Below, piece by piece: positions 8,505 through 16,696 of a DNA stretch of 44,815 bases. A program made the position numbers and the translations under genes. The notes under the pieces were generated by a model that searched no databases, had not been told where the DNA came from, and worked only from the letters and a program-made list of their open reading frames with translations. The stretch comes from Sterolibacteriaceae bacterium (GTDB lineage Bacteria; Pseudomonadota; Gammaproteobacteria; Burkholderiales; Rhodocyclaceae): positions 1 through 44,815 of the forward strand of contig JANYCD010000043.1 of the NCBI GenBank assembly GCA_025360425.1. The letters run 5' to 3'. Numbering within the stretch: the stretch's first letter is position 1; the number at the start of each line of letters is the position of its first letter.

Positions 8505-8569
8505 TTCACCACCAAGACACCAGGAATCACCAAGAAGAGCATTTTTGATTTGATGTTCTTGGTGGTGAA
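8505..8569. repeat. Intergenic inverted repeat (CACCAAG type)
   Basis: Perfect 13-base arms TTCACCACCAAGA (8505-8517) and TCTTGGTGGTGAA (8557-8569) are separated by 39 bases that hold further CACCAAG-like copies (ACACCAGG, TCACCAAGAAG). It lies between the KstD-like gene and the NTF2-like gene. The element looks like a mobile or amplified intergenic palindrome. In transcripts of this minus-strand pair it would form a long hairpin. Confidence 0.65.
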
Positions 8570-8586
8570 GGTTTTCCATCATGTTC

Positions 8587-10251
8587 CTAGGCGCGGCCGG
8601 CGATGTGCTGCGCCGCGACATAGCCGAAAGTCATGGCGGCCCCCAGACTGGAGCCTCCGCCCGGATAGTGACCGCGCATCATGCTGTTCATGTCCAGCCC
8701 GGCTGCATACAGCCCTGTGATCGGTTCTCCGTTGGCGTCGATGACCTGGGCGTTGGCATTGGCGTTCAATCCGCAGACGGTGCTGAGATCGCCGGGGCGG
8801 AGCTCAAGAGCGTAAAACGGCGGCGTGGTGATGGGCGCCAGGCTCGGGTTGGGTTCGTGGCTGGCATCACCCATGAAGCGCGAGTAATAGTCTTCGCCTC
8901 TTTGAAACTCGGGGTCCTTGCCGAGTGCGGCGTTGCGGTTAAATTCGGCGACGGTGTGCTCCAGCGCTGCGACGTCGATGCGAAGTTTGCGCGCCAGCTC
9001 GCTGATGCTGTCGGCTTCGACCAGGTAGCCGGAACGAATAAACGACCCAAGCGGATAAGGCGCAGGCCGCGCCAGCCCCATGCCGTACTTGCGTTGGAAC
9101 GGGTGGTCGCCGATCAGGAATCCCTCGGTGATGCCATTCTTGTGCATGGTGTTGACGAAGTTCTGGTAGTGGAATCCCTCGCTTACGAAGCGATGCCCGA
9201 AGCGGTCGACGACGATGGAACCGGGGCTGTGGCGGTCGAAAAACAGGTGCGGGTAAGCGACCAACTCGCCGTTCTCATCGCGCATGGCCGACATCGGTGA
9301 CCAGATGCCGTTGGCCGGATTGGTTTCGTTCATGGAGCCGCCGACGGCAACGCCCATGTTGATGCCGTCGCCCTGGCAGCCCTCCGGCTGCAGCGACCAG
9401 CCATGTTCCGCCATGGGGATGTAACGGCCGCGCATTTCCTTGTTCGCGCCAAAGCCGCCACTGGCGAGGATCACGCCTTTGCTCGCCGTGACCTTGGTTC
9501 GTTGTCCATTTTTCTCCACCACGACACCGCTGACCTTTCCGTTGTCGGTAATCAGGTTATGCACCCTGGCGTTGTTTTCCAGCTTGACACCAACATCAAG
9601 CGCAGAGCGCAGCAGTGTCGCGGTCAATGCGTTGCCATTGATCAAGCGCGTGCCACGACCATAACGCAACTTTCCCCACAAAAATTTGACGACCATCTTC
9701 GTCACATGCAGAAAAGCCGCGGGCGAACGCAGCATCTGTTGCAGCTGGGCCATGTCGTTGAAGTCGATCTGCATGCTGCCAAGCAGGACCATCTGTGGCA
9801 GGGGCGGACGCAACTGACGCAGCATCGGCCCGAGGCGCTCGCCATCATATTCCGGCGTCAGCAGACAACGCGAAATATGCCAGCCGGGCGCGGCAGGCGC
9901 GTAGTCGGGCACCGGGCTGGCGGTGAGCCTGACGACGGTGTGTTGCTCCAGATAACGCAGCATCTCGGGGCCATTGTCGAGAAAGGCGTCGACGATTTTT
10001 GGATCGTATTCGGTGCCCAAGCTGGCGCGCAGGTAGGCCTCGGCTTCTTCGCGGCTGTCGTCATAACCGGCTGCCTTCATCAGATGGTTGTTCGGAATCC
10101 ACACGCCGCCGCCGGAATAGGCGGTGGTGCCACCAAAGTACCCGGTGCTCTCCAGCACCAGCACGCTCAAACCTTCTTTGGCGGCTACGGTCGCGGCGGT
10201 CAGGCCTGCCGCACCCGAGCCAACGACGATGACATCAGCTTGCTGTTGCAT
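8587..10251 (-). CDS. KstD-like FAD-dependent 3-oxosteroid dehydrogenase family protein
   Basis: 554 residues; starts at the ATG at 10251 with GGAGG about seven bases upstream. The N-terminal FAD-binding Rossmann motif is VIVVGSGAAGLTAATVAAKEG. The C-terminus has YALELRPGDLSTVCGL and GLYAAGLDMNSMMRGHYPGG, then SSLGAAMTFGYVAA, matching the KstD/fumarate-reductase-like flavoprotein group. The Tyr before the PGDL segment aligns with a catalytic Tyr of 3-ketosteroid delta-1-dehydrogenases, and RHSPGSIVVDRFGHRFVSEG matches the conserved mid-region. It probably dehydrogenates a cyclic ketone such as a 3-oxosteroid. The true substrate is uncertain because the family also contains other cyclic-ketone and acrylate-type enzymes. 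It neighbours an NTF2-like gene and is divergent from bioA. Confidence 0.8.
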   Translation of the reverse strand: MQQQADVIVVGSGAAGLTAATVAAKEGLSVLVLESTGYFGGTTAYSGGGVWIPNNHLMKAAGYDDSREEAEAYLRASLGTEYDPKIVDAFLDNGPEMLRYLEQHTVVRLTASPVPDYAPAAPGWHISRCLLTPEYDGERLGPMLRQLRPPLPQMVLLGSMQIDFNDMAQLQQMLRSPAAFLHVTKMVVKFLWGKLRYGRGTRLINGNALTATLLRSALDVGVKLENNARVHNLITDNGKVSGVVVEKNGQRTKVTASKGVILASGGFGANKEMRGRYIPMAEHGWSLQPEGCQGDGINMGVAVGGSMNETNPANGIWSPMSAMRDENGELVAYPHLFFDRHSPGSIVVDRFGHRFVSEGFHYQNFVNTMHKNGITEGFLIGDHPFQRKYGMGLARPAPYPLGSFIRSGYLVEADSISELARKLRIDVAALEHTVAEFNRNAALGKDPEFQRGEDYYSRFMGDASHEPNPSLAPITTPPFYALELRPGDLSTVCGLNANANAQVIDANGEPITGLYAAGLDMNSMMRGHYPGGGSSLGAAMTFGYVAAQHIAGRA

Positions 10252-10345
10252 CGTTCCTCCGTGTGACCGGGTCATGGAGTGCTGCTCTTATTCCAACCGC
10301 ATCGAGCACGTCGACAACTCCGGTTTCCTGATCCTTGTTTTTTTT

Positions 10346-10373
10346 ATCGGGCTGGTGTTGCAACAGTCCCGAT
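10346..10373. promoter_or_regulatory. Inverted repeat in the KstD-like/bioA divergent region
   Basis: ATCGGG-CTG (10346-10354) pairs with CAG-T-CCCGAT (10364-10373, one bulged T) around a centre containing the palindrome GTTGCAAC (10357-10364). It lies about 95 bases before the flavoprotein start and 118 before bioA. Eight T residues precede it on the plus strand, the wrong side for a plus-strand terminator, so an operator or leader hairpin is more likely. It does not resemble the E. coli BirA operator. Confidence 0.35.
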
Positions 10374-10491
10374 CTCGCCTGCAAGGCTCCGATAACCGGG
10401 CCGAGATGTCAACTTGATGACCGATGCGGCTTGTCCAGCCTCTGCCGCAGCGCAAGCGGGAATGGAGCGGGGTGTAAAATCGCGCCTCCCG

Positions 10492-11823
10492 ATGACATCC
10501 AATTTCACTCCTGACCATCTCCTCGCGCGCAGTCTGGCTTCGGTGTGGCATCCGTGCACGCAGATGAAACAGCACGAGGCCTTGCCGCTGGTGTCAATTG
10601 CGCGCGGCGAAGGTGTCTGGCTCTACGATCCGGCCGGCAAGCGTTATCTGGATGCGATCAGTTCGTGGTGGGTGAATCTGTTCGGCCACAGCAATCCGCG
10701 CATCAATGCCGCCTTGCGTGACCAGTTGGAAAAACTGGAGCATGTGATGCTGGCCGGCTTTACCCATGAGCCGGTGGTGCAATTATCGGAACGGCTGGCG
10801 GCACTGACTGGCGGCCGGCTGGGACACTGCTTCTATGCATCGGACGGCGCCAGCGCAGTCGAAATCGCGCTGAAGATGAGTTTCCATGCCTGGCGCAATC
10901 GCGGGCACGTCGAGAAGAAAATCTTCCTCTGCCTGGAAGGCAGTTACCACGGTGAAACTTTGGGCGCCCTGTCGGTGACTGACGTGGCGATTTTTCGAGA
11001 CGCCTATGCGCCGCTGATACGTGAAGTGCATACCGTGCCTTCGCCCGACGCGCGCCTGACCGCGCCGGGTGAAACAGCTTTCGATGTGGCGACGCGTGCC
11101 GCCGCCGCGCTGGAGCGGGTGCTGGCCGCACGCGGTAACGAAATCGCGGCGCTGATCATCGAGCCGCTGGTGCAATGCGCGACCGGATTCGCCATGCACG
11201 ATGCCGAGTACCTGCGACTGGCAAGGCAACTTTGCGACCGCTACCAGGTGCACCTGATCTGCGACGAGATCGCCGTCGGCTATGGCCGTAGCGGGACTTT
11301 TTTTGCGCATGCGCAGGCCGATATCGTTCCTGACTTTCTCTGTTTGTCGAAAGGGATTTCCGGCGGTTACCTGCCGCTCTCGGTGGTGATGACGACCGAC
11401 GATGTGTATGGCGTCTTCTACGACGATGCCACCAGCCTCGGCTTCCTGCATTCGCATTCCTACACCGGTAATCCGCTTGCCTGCCGGGCGGCGCTGGCGG
11501 TGCTGGATATCTTCGAGCAGGACGATGTGCTGGTTGCCAATCGCAGCCGCGCAGCCGCGCTGACGCAACATCTGGCGCCGCTGGCGAATCATCCGCGCGT
11601 GCACCACTTCCGCAATCGCGGCATGATCTGGGCGTTCGATGTTGAAGGTGTTGGCGCGGATTTTTCGCGCCGCTTCTTTAGCGAAGCATTACAGCAGGAG
11701 TTGCTGCTGCGCCCCATCGGCAACACGGTGTATCTGATGCCGCCTTACGTGCTTGATGAAGCAACCAGCGTGCTCCTTGCCAAGCGGACACTCCTCGCCT
11801 TGAACGCAACGTTGACCTCATGA
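10492..11823 (+). CDS. bioA: Adenosylmethionine-8-amino-7-oxononanoate aminotransferase
   Basis: Converts KAPA to DAPA in biotin synthesis, using S-adenosylmethionine as amino donor and PLP as cofactor. 443 residues in the class III aminotransferase fold. WHPCTQM near residue 19, SSWWVNLFGHSNP (57-69), D258 in ICDEI for the PLP ring and K287 in CLSKGISGGY for the Schiff base are all present. The ATG at 10492 is chosen because family similarity begins just after it; the frame is open further upstream (ATG at 10462). A TAAAAT at 10475-10480 could be a -10 element, leaving a leader of only a few bases. First gene of a five-gene biotin operon; its stop overlaps the bioF start (ATGA). Confidence 0.95.
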   Translation: MTSNFTPDHLLARSLASVWHPCTQMKQHEALPLVSIARGEGVWLYDPAGKRYLDAISSWWVNLFGHSNPRINAALRDQLEKLEHVMLAGFTHEPVVQLSERLAALTGGRLGHCFYASDGASAVEIALKMSFHAWRNRGHVEKKIFLCLEGSYHGETLGALSVTDVAIFRDAYAPLIREVHTVPSPDARLTAPGETAFDVATRAAAALERVLAARGNEIAALIIEPLVQCATGFAMHDAEYLRLARQLCDRYQVHLICDEIAVGYGRSGTFFAHAQADIVPDFLCLSKGISGGYLPLSVVMTTDDVYGVFYDDATSLGFLHSHSYTGNPLACRAALAVLDIFEQDDVLVANRSRAAALTQHLAPLANHPRVHHFRNRGMIWAFDVEGVGADFSRRFFSEALQQELLLRPIGNTVYLMPPYVLDEATSVLLAKRTLLALNATLTS

Positions 11824-12986
11824 TCATCAAGGACATCGAAGACGGTCTCGCCGCGCTGGATCATCAACACTTGCGCCGCCATCGCCGTGTCATCGATACG
11901 CCGGTCGGTCCGCGCATGACGGCGGACGGCAAGCCGCTGCTGGCGTTTTGCAGCAACGACTACCTGGGGCTCGCCCACCATCCTGAAATCGTCGAGGCGT
12001 TGTGCGCAGGGGCGCGGCGCTGGGGCGCCGGCAGTGGGGCGTCGCATCTGGTGAGCGGGCATCTGCGCCCCCACGATGCGCTGGAAGAGCGGATCGCGGA
12101 GTTCGTCGGCCTGCCACGCGCACTGACTTTTTCAACCGGGTACATGGCCAACCTGGCGGTAGCGCCGGCGTTGGTGGGGCGCGGCGACGCGGTGTTCGCC
12201 GACCGCCTGAATCACGCTTCGCTGATCGATGCGGCGCTGGCCTCCGGCGCCGAGCACAAGCGCTACGCGCATAACGATATTGCGGCGCTGGAAAAACTGC
12301 TGCGCGAGAGTGCGGCGAAGCGCAAGCTGATCCTGACGGATGCGGTGTTCAGCATGGATGGCGACCTGGCCGATTTGCCACGCCTGTTCGAACTCGCCGA
12401 GCAGTACGACACATGGCTGGTGGTGGACGACGCACATGGCTTTGGCGTGTTGGGCGAGCATGGCAGCGGCTGTCTCAGCCACTTCGGCCTGCCGGTTTCG
12501 CCGCGCATCGTATACGTCGGCACCTTCGGCAAGGCAGCCGGTGTGGCGGGCGCCTTCGTGGCCGGCGACACGCGCGTGATCGAATGGCTGATGCAAAAGG
12601 CGCGCACCTACATTTTCACCACCGCAGCGGCGCCGGCGCTTTCCTGTGCGTTGCTGAAGAGTCTGGAACTCATCGCCGACGGCGACGACCGACGTAAAAA
12701 ACTCGCTGCGTTGATTGCACGACTGCGCGATGGTGTTGGCGCTCTGGCAGCCGATCGTGGCTGGCATCTGGCCGACTCACCCACACCGATACAACCCGTT
12801 ATCGTCGGCGACAACAAGGCAGCGCTGGCGCTTTCTGCTGCGCTTGAACAGCAGGGGTTCTGGGTGCCCGCGATTCGGCCGCCCACCGTGCCGATGGGAT
12901 CGGCCCGGTTGCGATTGACGCTGTCGGCGTCAAACGAATCGGCCGATATCGATGCGCTATTGGCCGCGCTGCACGCGTCTGCATGA
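11820..12986 (+). CDS. bioF: 8-amino-7-oxononanoate synthase
   Basis: PLP-dependent condensation of pimeloyl-ACP (or CoA) with L-alanine to KAPA, the first step of biotin ring assembly. 388 residues, normal length. FCSNDYLGLAHHP (43-55), the GSGASHLVSGH segment (71-81), D203-x-H206 in VVDDAHGFGVLG, and the PLP lysine K238 in GTFGKAAGVAG are visible. Overlaps bioA and bioH by four bases at either end, so translation is coupled. Confidence 0.95.
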   Translation: MIIKDIEDGLAALDHQHLRRHRRVIDTPVGPRMTADGKPLLAFCSNDYLGLAHHPEIVEALCAGARRWGAGSGASHLVSGHLRPHDALEERIAEFVGLPRALTFSTGYMANLAVAPALVGRGDAVFADRLNHASLIDAALASGAEHKRYAHNDIAALEKLLRESAAKRKLILTDAVFSMDGDLADLPRLFELAEQYDTWLVVDDAHGFGVLGEHGSGCLSHFGLPVSPRIVYVGTFGKAAGVAGAFVAGDTRVIEWLMQKARTYIFTTAAAPALSCALLKSLELIADGDDRRKKLAALIARLRDGVGALAADRGWHLADSPTPIQPVIVGDNKAALALSAALEQQGFWVPAIRPPTVPMGSARLRLTLSASNESADIDALLAALHASA

Positions 12987-13747
12987 GTCTCGCCGAATAC
13001 AGCGTCGGCGATGGGCCGAACCTGACCCTGGTGCATGGCTGGGGTTTTGGGGCGCCCGCATGGCAACCTGTGGTGCCGCTGCTGGCAGACTTTTTCACGC
13101 TGCATGTTGTCGATCTGCCGGGTTATGGAGAGACGCCAGGCGCATCGGCGAACACGCTTGAATCTCTTGCCGATGCTTTGGCTGCGTCACTGCCGCCGCG
13201 CGCCATGCTGTGTGGCTGGTCGCTTGGTGCGATGGTGTGCATGGCATGTGCGGCGCGTCATCCGCGCAAGGTGGCGCGCATGGTGCTGGCGTCCGCTACG
13301 GCTTCATTCGTCCAGCGCGAAGGCTGGTCGGAAGCGCTGCCGCGCGCCCAGCTTGATCAGTTCATTGAACAGTTGGAAGAAAATCCGCAAGCACTGATCA
13401 AGCATTTCTCGACGTTGATGAATCACGGCGACATTCATGCACGCGAACTTGCGCGGGCATCGCGCTTGTGCGAAGAAATTCCCGCTGATACAGCGACGCT
13501 GCGCGCCGGACTGGAGCTGCTGGGCGCAGCCGATCTGCGCCGGCTGGCAACGGAAGTCCTGCAGCCGACGTTGCTGATCCACGGCAGCGCCGATCTTGTG
13601 GTACCAGGCACTGCGGCACAACGCCTGGCGCGCCTGCTGTACGAAGGCAGTATCGATATTTTTGAAGGCAGCGCCCATGCGCCGTTTGCTTCCGACCCGG
13701 CGCGTTTTGTCGCCGCAGTGACCCGCTTCGCCGGGGTGGCATCATGA
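12983..13747 (+). CDS. bioH: Pimeloyl-ACP methyl ester carboxylesterase
   Basis: An alpha/beta hydrolase of 254 residues that removes the methyl ester from pimeloyl-ACP methyl ester, ending the BioC-BioH detour through fatty acid synthesis. Oxyanion segment HGWGF (18-22), nucleophile S80 in CGWSLGAM, acid D204 in HGSADLVVP and H232 in GSAHAPF form a complete triad with canonical spacing. Located between bioF and bioC with four-base overlaps on both sides; this context makes BioH much more likely than a generic esterase. Confidence 0.93.
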   Translation: MSLAEYSVGDGPNLTLVHGWGFGAPAWQPVVPLLADFFTLHVVDLPGYGETPGASANTLESLADALAASLPPRAMLCGWSLGAMVCMACAARHPRKVARMVLASATASFVQREGWSEALPRAQLDQFIEQLEENPQALIKHFSTLMNHGDIHARELARASRLCEEIPADTATLRAGLELLGAADLRRLATEVLQPTLLIHGSADLVVPGTAAQRLARLLYEGSIDIFEGSAHAPFASDPARFVAAVTRFAGVAS

Positions 13748-14508
13748 ATGCGGCCAAGGCGCTGGTACGCAATGCGTTTGCCCGCGCTGCGGGAGGTTAC
13801 GATGAAGCCGCTGAATTCCAGCGTGCTGCGGCAGGACAACTGATGGAAGGCTTGCCGTTTGACCTGTCGCCGGCGCGCATCCTTGATAGCGGATGCGGTA
13901 CCGGCCATGGCCTGCCGTTGTTGAACCGGCGCTGGCCCATGGCGCAGGTCGTCTCGCTCGATTTCGCGTTCGCCATGGTGCAGCAACTGGCGCCCGGTTC
14001 GGGTCAACTTTGTGGTGATGCGGAGAGCCTGCCGCTGGTGGCGCAATCGATGGACTTTTACTGGTCCAATCTGGCCCTGCAATGGTGTGATGCGGATTTG
14101 TTCATGCGCGAAGCGGGGCGGGTCATGAAGCCTGGAGCGAAGCTGGCCGTGAGCACGCTGGGTCCGGATACCTTCAATGAACTGCGCACCGCGTTCAAAG
14201 GCGTGGACACCTATCGCCATACCATCGACTTTTGCGACGAGGCACGATTGCTGTCGGCATTTGCCGGCGCCGGGCTGCGCGTTCACCAACTGCAAAGAGT
14301 ACCGACTGTGTTGCACTATCCGGACATCTCCATGTTGCTGGATGCGGTACGCAAACTTGGCGCCAATCGGGTTACTGGCGTCAACCGTCGTGGCGGGCTG
14401 ATGGGCAAGGTGGAGTGGACGCGTTTTGTCGCGCAGTACGAACGCCTGCGCACCACGTCCGGCTTGCCGCTCAGCTATGACACGATACTGATGTACGCAG
14501 AAAAATGA
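13744..14508 (+). CDS. bioC: Malonyl-ACP O-methyltransferase
   Basis: SAM-dependent methyltransferase (254 residues) that caps the malonyl carboxyl so the fatty acid system can extend it to pimelate. The SAM-binding motif LDSGCGTGHG (about 50-59), the acidic strand end VVSLDFAFAM and the NLALQW motif with FMREAGRVMKPG afterwards are those of BioC. N-terminal FARAAGGYDEAAEFQR is also characteristic. Overlaps bioH and bioD by four bases. Together with bioH it shows that this organism uses the BioC-BioH route to pimelate. Confidence 0.94.
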   Translation: MNAAKALVRNAFARAAGGYDEAAEFQRAAAGQLMEGLPFDLSPARILDSGCGTGHGLPLLNRRWPMAQVVSLDFAFAMVQQLAPGSGQLCGDAESLPLVAQSMDFYWSNLALQWCDADLFMREAGRVMKPGAKLAVSTLGPDTFNELRTAFKGVDTYRHTIDFCDEARLLSAFAGAGLRVHQLQRVPTVLHYPDISMLLDAVRKLGANRVTGVNRRGGLMGKVEWTRFVAQYERLRTTSGLPLSYDTILMYAEK

Positions 14509-15164
14509 GTGCCTGGTTCATCACCGGAACGGACACCGATGTCGGCAAAACTTTGGTCGCCTCTGCATTGCTGTCTGCCTTTGCCGGCAAGGGTTACCGC
14601 TGCATCGGCATGAAACCGGTGTCGGCCGGGGTGGACGCCGCAGGTCGCAACACCGATGTGGAATCACTGCTGGCCGCTTCGACGGTCAAGGCGTCGCGTG
14701 AACTGGTGAATCCGTATTTGTTTCGCAGCGCCATCGCGCCGCATCTGGCAGCGATGGAAGAGGGGCGCGAGATACGCTTTGCTCCGATCCACGCGGCATT
14801 CGGCCAGTTGCGTCAGATGGCCGACGTGGTGGTGGTGGAAGGTGTGGGTGGTTTTCGTGTGCCGCTGGGCCGCGAAGGTGACAGCGCCGATCTGGCGCAA
14901 ACCCTGAATCTGCCGGTCATCCTGGTGGTCGGCCTGCGCCTGGGTTGCCTCAATCATGCCTTGCTGACAAGGGAAGCGATACTTGCGCGAGGCCTGCGGT
15001 TGGCCGGTTGGGTCGCCAACCACATCGACCCGAACATGGCGCGACCCGAAGAAAATGTCATCACATTACGTGATCTCATGGAAGCGCCCTTGCTCGGAGA
15101 AATTCCGTGGCTGGCCCGGTCAGATGCGCAGCATGCAGCAAAATTTCTGACCCTTCCCGTATAG
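14505..15164 (+). CDS. bioD: Dethiobiotin synthetase
   Basis: ATP-dependent carboxylation of DAPA to dethiobiotin. 219 residues. The P-loop GTDTDVGKT (8-16), KPVSAG (about 38-43) and the EGVGGFRVPL segment are all family hallmarks. Last gene of bioA-F-H-C-D; bioB is not in the window, so the final sulfur insertion must be encoded elsewhere. Confidence 0.95.
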   Translation: MSAWFITGTDTDVGKTLVASALLSAFAGKGYRCIGMKPVSAGVDAAGRNTDVESLLAASTVKASRELVNPYLFRSAIAPHLAAMEEGREIRFAPIHAAFGQLRQMADVVVVEGVGGFRVPLGREGDSADLAQTLNLPVILVVGLRLGCLNHALLTREAILARGLRLAGWVANHIDPNMARPEENVITLRDLMEAPLLGEIPWLARSDAQHAAKFLTLPV

Positions 15165-15214
15165 CGTGTATAACGGTTGTTATGTGGCAGTGCCAAAAAT
15201 GAAGGGATAGCGCA

Positions 15215-15610
15215 ATGGAATGGTGGGGATACAGCAGTGAACATGGCTGGGTGGTTCTGGATCGCAACAATCCACTGAATCGCTCGGGAATCAAGGGTGA
15301 TCTGCGTTTTCTGCGCTGCCGCGACTGGAAAGAGGTCGATGCAAAACGGGCGGACTGGAATCCACCAACGTACCGCTATGCGCCAAATCATCTTGCCCTG
15401 TTGGGGCCGCACGAGCTGGTTGAGGCAACTGCCGAGCTCGAAGTCTTCAAAGCGGGTTGGCCCGAAGTACAGCGCGAACTTCAGCGCAAGGTTGCCGAAG
15501 TCGAGGCCGCCGCCGAAGCGCAGCGCGTCGAGGACGAGAAGGAATTGAAACGACTCGCCAAGGAAAAGAAGAAGCAGGCCGCAGCGGCGAGCGCAGAAGC
15601 CGAGGCCTGA
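15215..15610 (+). CDS. Conserved-looking small protein with charged C-terminal helix
   Basis: 131 residues, ATG at 15215 with AAGGGA upstream. I do not recognise the family. The first about 75 residues look globular (WWGYSSEHGWVVLDRNNPLN and RYAPNHLALLGPHELV). The rest, from about residue 80, is a long Ala/Glu/Lys-rich helix likely to be a coiled coil, ending KKKQAAAASAEAEA. No signal peptide or membrane segment. It is 50 bases after bioD on the same strand but probably has its own promoter; it converges on yaiI with only three bases between the stops. Confidence 0.7.
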   Translation: MEWWGYSSEHGWVVLDRNNPLNRSGIKGDLRFLRCRDWKEVDAKRADWNPPTYRYAPNHLALLGPHELVEATAELEVFKAGWPEVQRELQRKVAEVEAAAEAQRVEDEKELKRLAKEKKKQAAAASAEAEA

Positions 15611-15613
15611 ACC

Positions 15614-16075
15614 TTACTTCGCGGAGTTCTGCTGCGGCTTGGCCAGAAAGCGGTCGAGCTGGTTGGCAAAAGTCTGGCGGTCGCTCTGGCTGAAGGCGTT
15701 GGGGCCACCGGTTTCAACTCCGCTGCTGCGCAGCGTGTCCATGAAGTTGCGCATGTCGAGCAGGGCGCGAATATTCTCCTTGCTGTAAAGCTCCCCACGC
15801 GGATTGAGGGCATGCGCCTGCCGCTCGATCACGGCCGCCGCCAGCGGAATGTCAGCGGTAATGACAAGATCGCCAGGCGCCACGGCTTCGATGATGCGGT
15901 TGTCGGCCACGTCAAATCCCTGCGGGACTTGCACCGCGCGTATCCAGGCAGACGGCGGCGTGCGCAACATCTGGTTGGCGACCAGGATCAGTTGCAGCCG
16001 GTTGCGCTCGGCAGCCCGATACAAAATTTCCTTGATGGCAATGGGACAGGCATCGGCGTCAACCCAGATTTGCAT
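15614..16075 (-). CDS. yaiI: YaiI/YqxD family protein (DUF188, PIN-like)
   Basis: 153 residues, ATG at 16075. Begins [24 protein letters not shown] and contains [27 protein letters not shown] and NPRGELYS, all standard for the DUF188/UPF0178 family, which resembles PIN-type nucleases around the DADACP and TADIPLA acidic motifs. A nuclease role is suggested by fold only. The frame continues open far upstream, but the family N-terminus is exactly at this ATG. Divergent from yaeQ. Confidence 0.9.
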   Translation of the reverse strand: MQIWVDADACPIAIKEILYRAAERNRLQLILVANQMLRTPPSAWIRAVQVPQGFDVADNRIIEAVAPGDLVITADIPLAAAVIERQAHALNPRGELYSKENIRALLDMRNFMDTLRSSGVETGGPNAFSQSDRQTFANQLDRFLAKPQQNSAK

Positions 16076-16147
16076 GCAGTGGTCCTTGGTGAGGCGGTAT
16101 AGTCGCAGCCTTTTGCGATCATCGCATTTTCGCCCGAATTTTCGTTT

Positions 16148-16696
16148 ATGGCGCTGAAATCTACCATCTATAAAGTCAGCCTCGGTATTGCCGACCTTGA
16201 TCGACCTTACTACGGCAATCACAGTCTGATGCTCGCACGGCATCCCTCCGAAACGGAGGAACGGCTGATGGTACGGCTGCTGGCTTTTGCGCTTTACGCC
16301 GATGAGCGACTGGAATTCGGACGCGGCATTTCCGCCGACGACGAACCGGCATTGTGGCGCAAGGAATACAGCGGAGAGGTACGGCTGTGGATCGAAGTCG
16401 GCCTGCCTGATGAACGTTTGCTGCGGCGAGCTTCCGGTCGTGCGGACCAAGTGATTGTGTTCGGCTATGGTGGCAGGGCGCTTGAGGCATGGTGGCTCAA
16501 GGAAAAGGCGGCTCTGGCGCGGCTGCGCAATCTGCGGGTGCTGGCGCTGGACGATACGCAATCCGCCGCACTGGCCGCGATGGCGTCGCGTGCCATGGAA
16601 TTGCAATGCACAGTACAGGATGGACAGGTGTGGTTGACCGACGGACCGCGCACGATACTTATCGAACTGCGTCAATTGAACAATGCCGCTGGCTAG
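16148..16696 (+). CDS. yaeQ: YaeQ family protein
   Basis: 182 residues of the YaeQ family (PD-(D/E)XK nuclease-like fold, function not settled). [20 protein letters not shown] at the N-terminus, [18 protein letters not shown] at about 32-49, and [20 protein letters not shown] are the conserved blocks. Its 3' end overlaps the next gene by 14 bases in another frame, so the two are likely co-transcribed. Confidence 0.92.
   Translation: MALKSTIYKVSLGIADLDRPYYGNHSLMLARHPSETEERLMVRLLAFALYADERLEFGRGISADDEPALWRKEYSGEVRLWIEVGLPDERLLRRASGRADQVIVFGYGGRALEAWWLKEKAALARLRNLRVLALDDTQSAALAAMASRAMELQCTVQDGQVWLTDGPRTILIELRQLNNAAG

Noticed and set aside
15170-15183. ATAAC-GGTT-GTTAT inverted repeat before the gene at 15215
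   Set aside because: Arms are only five bases and may just reflect an AT-rich promoter segment; not strong enough to report as a site.
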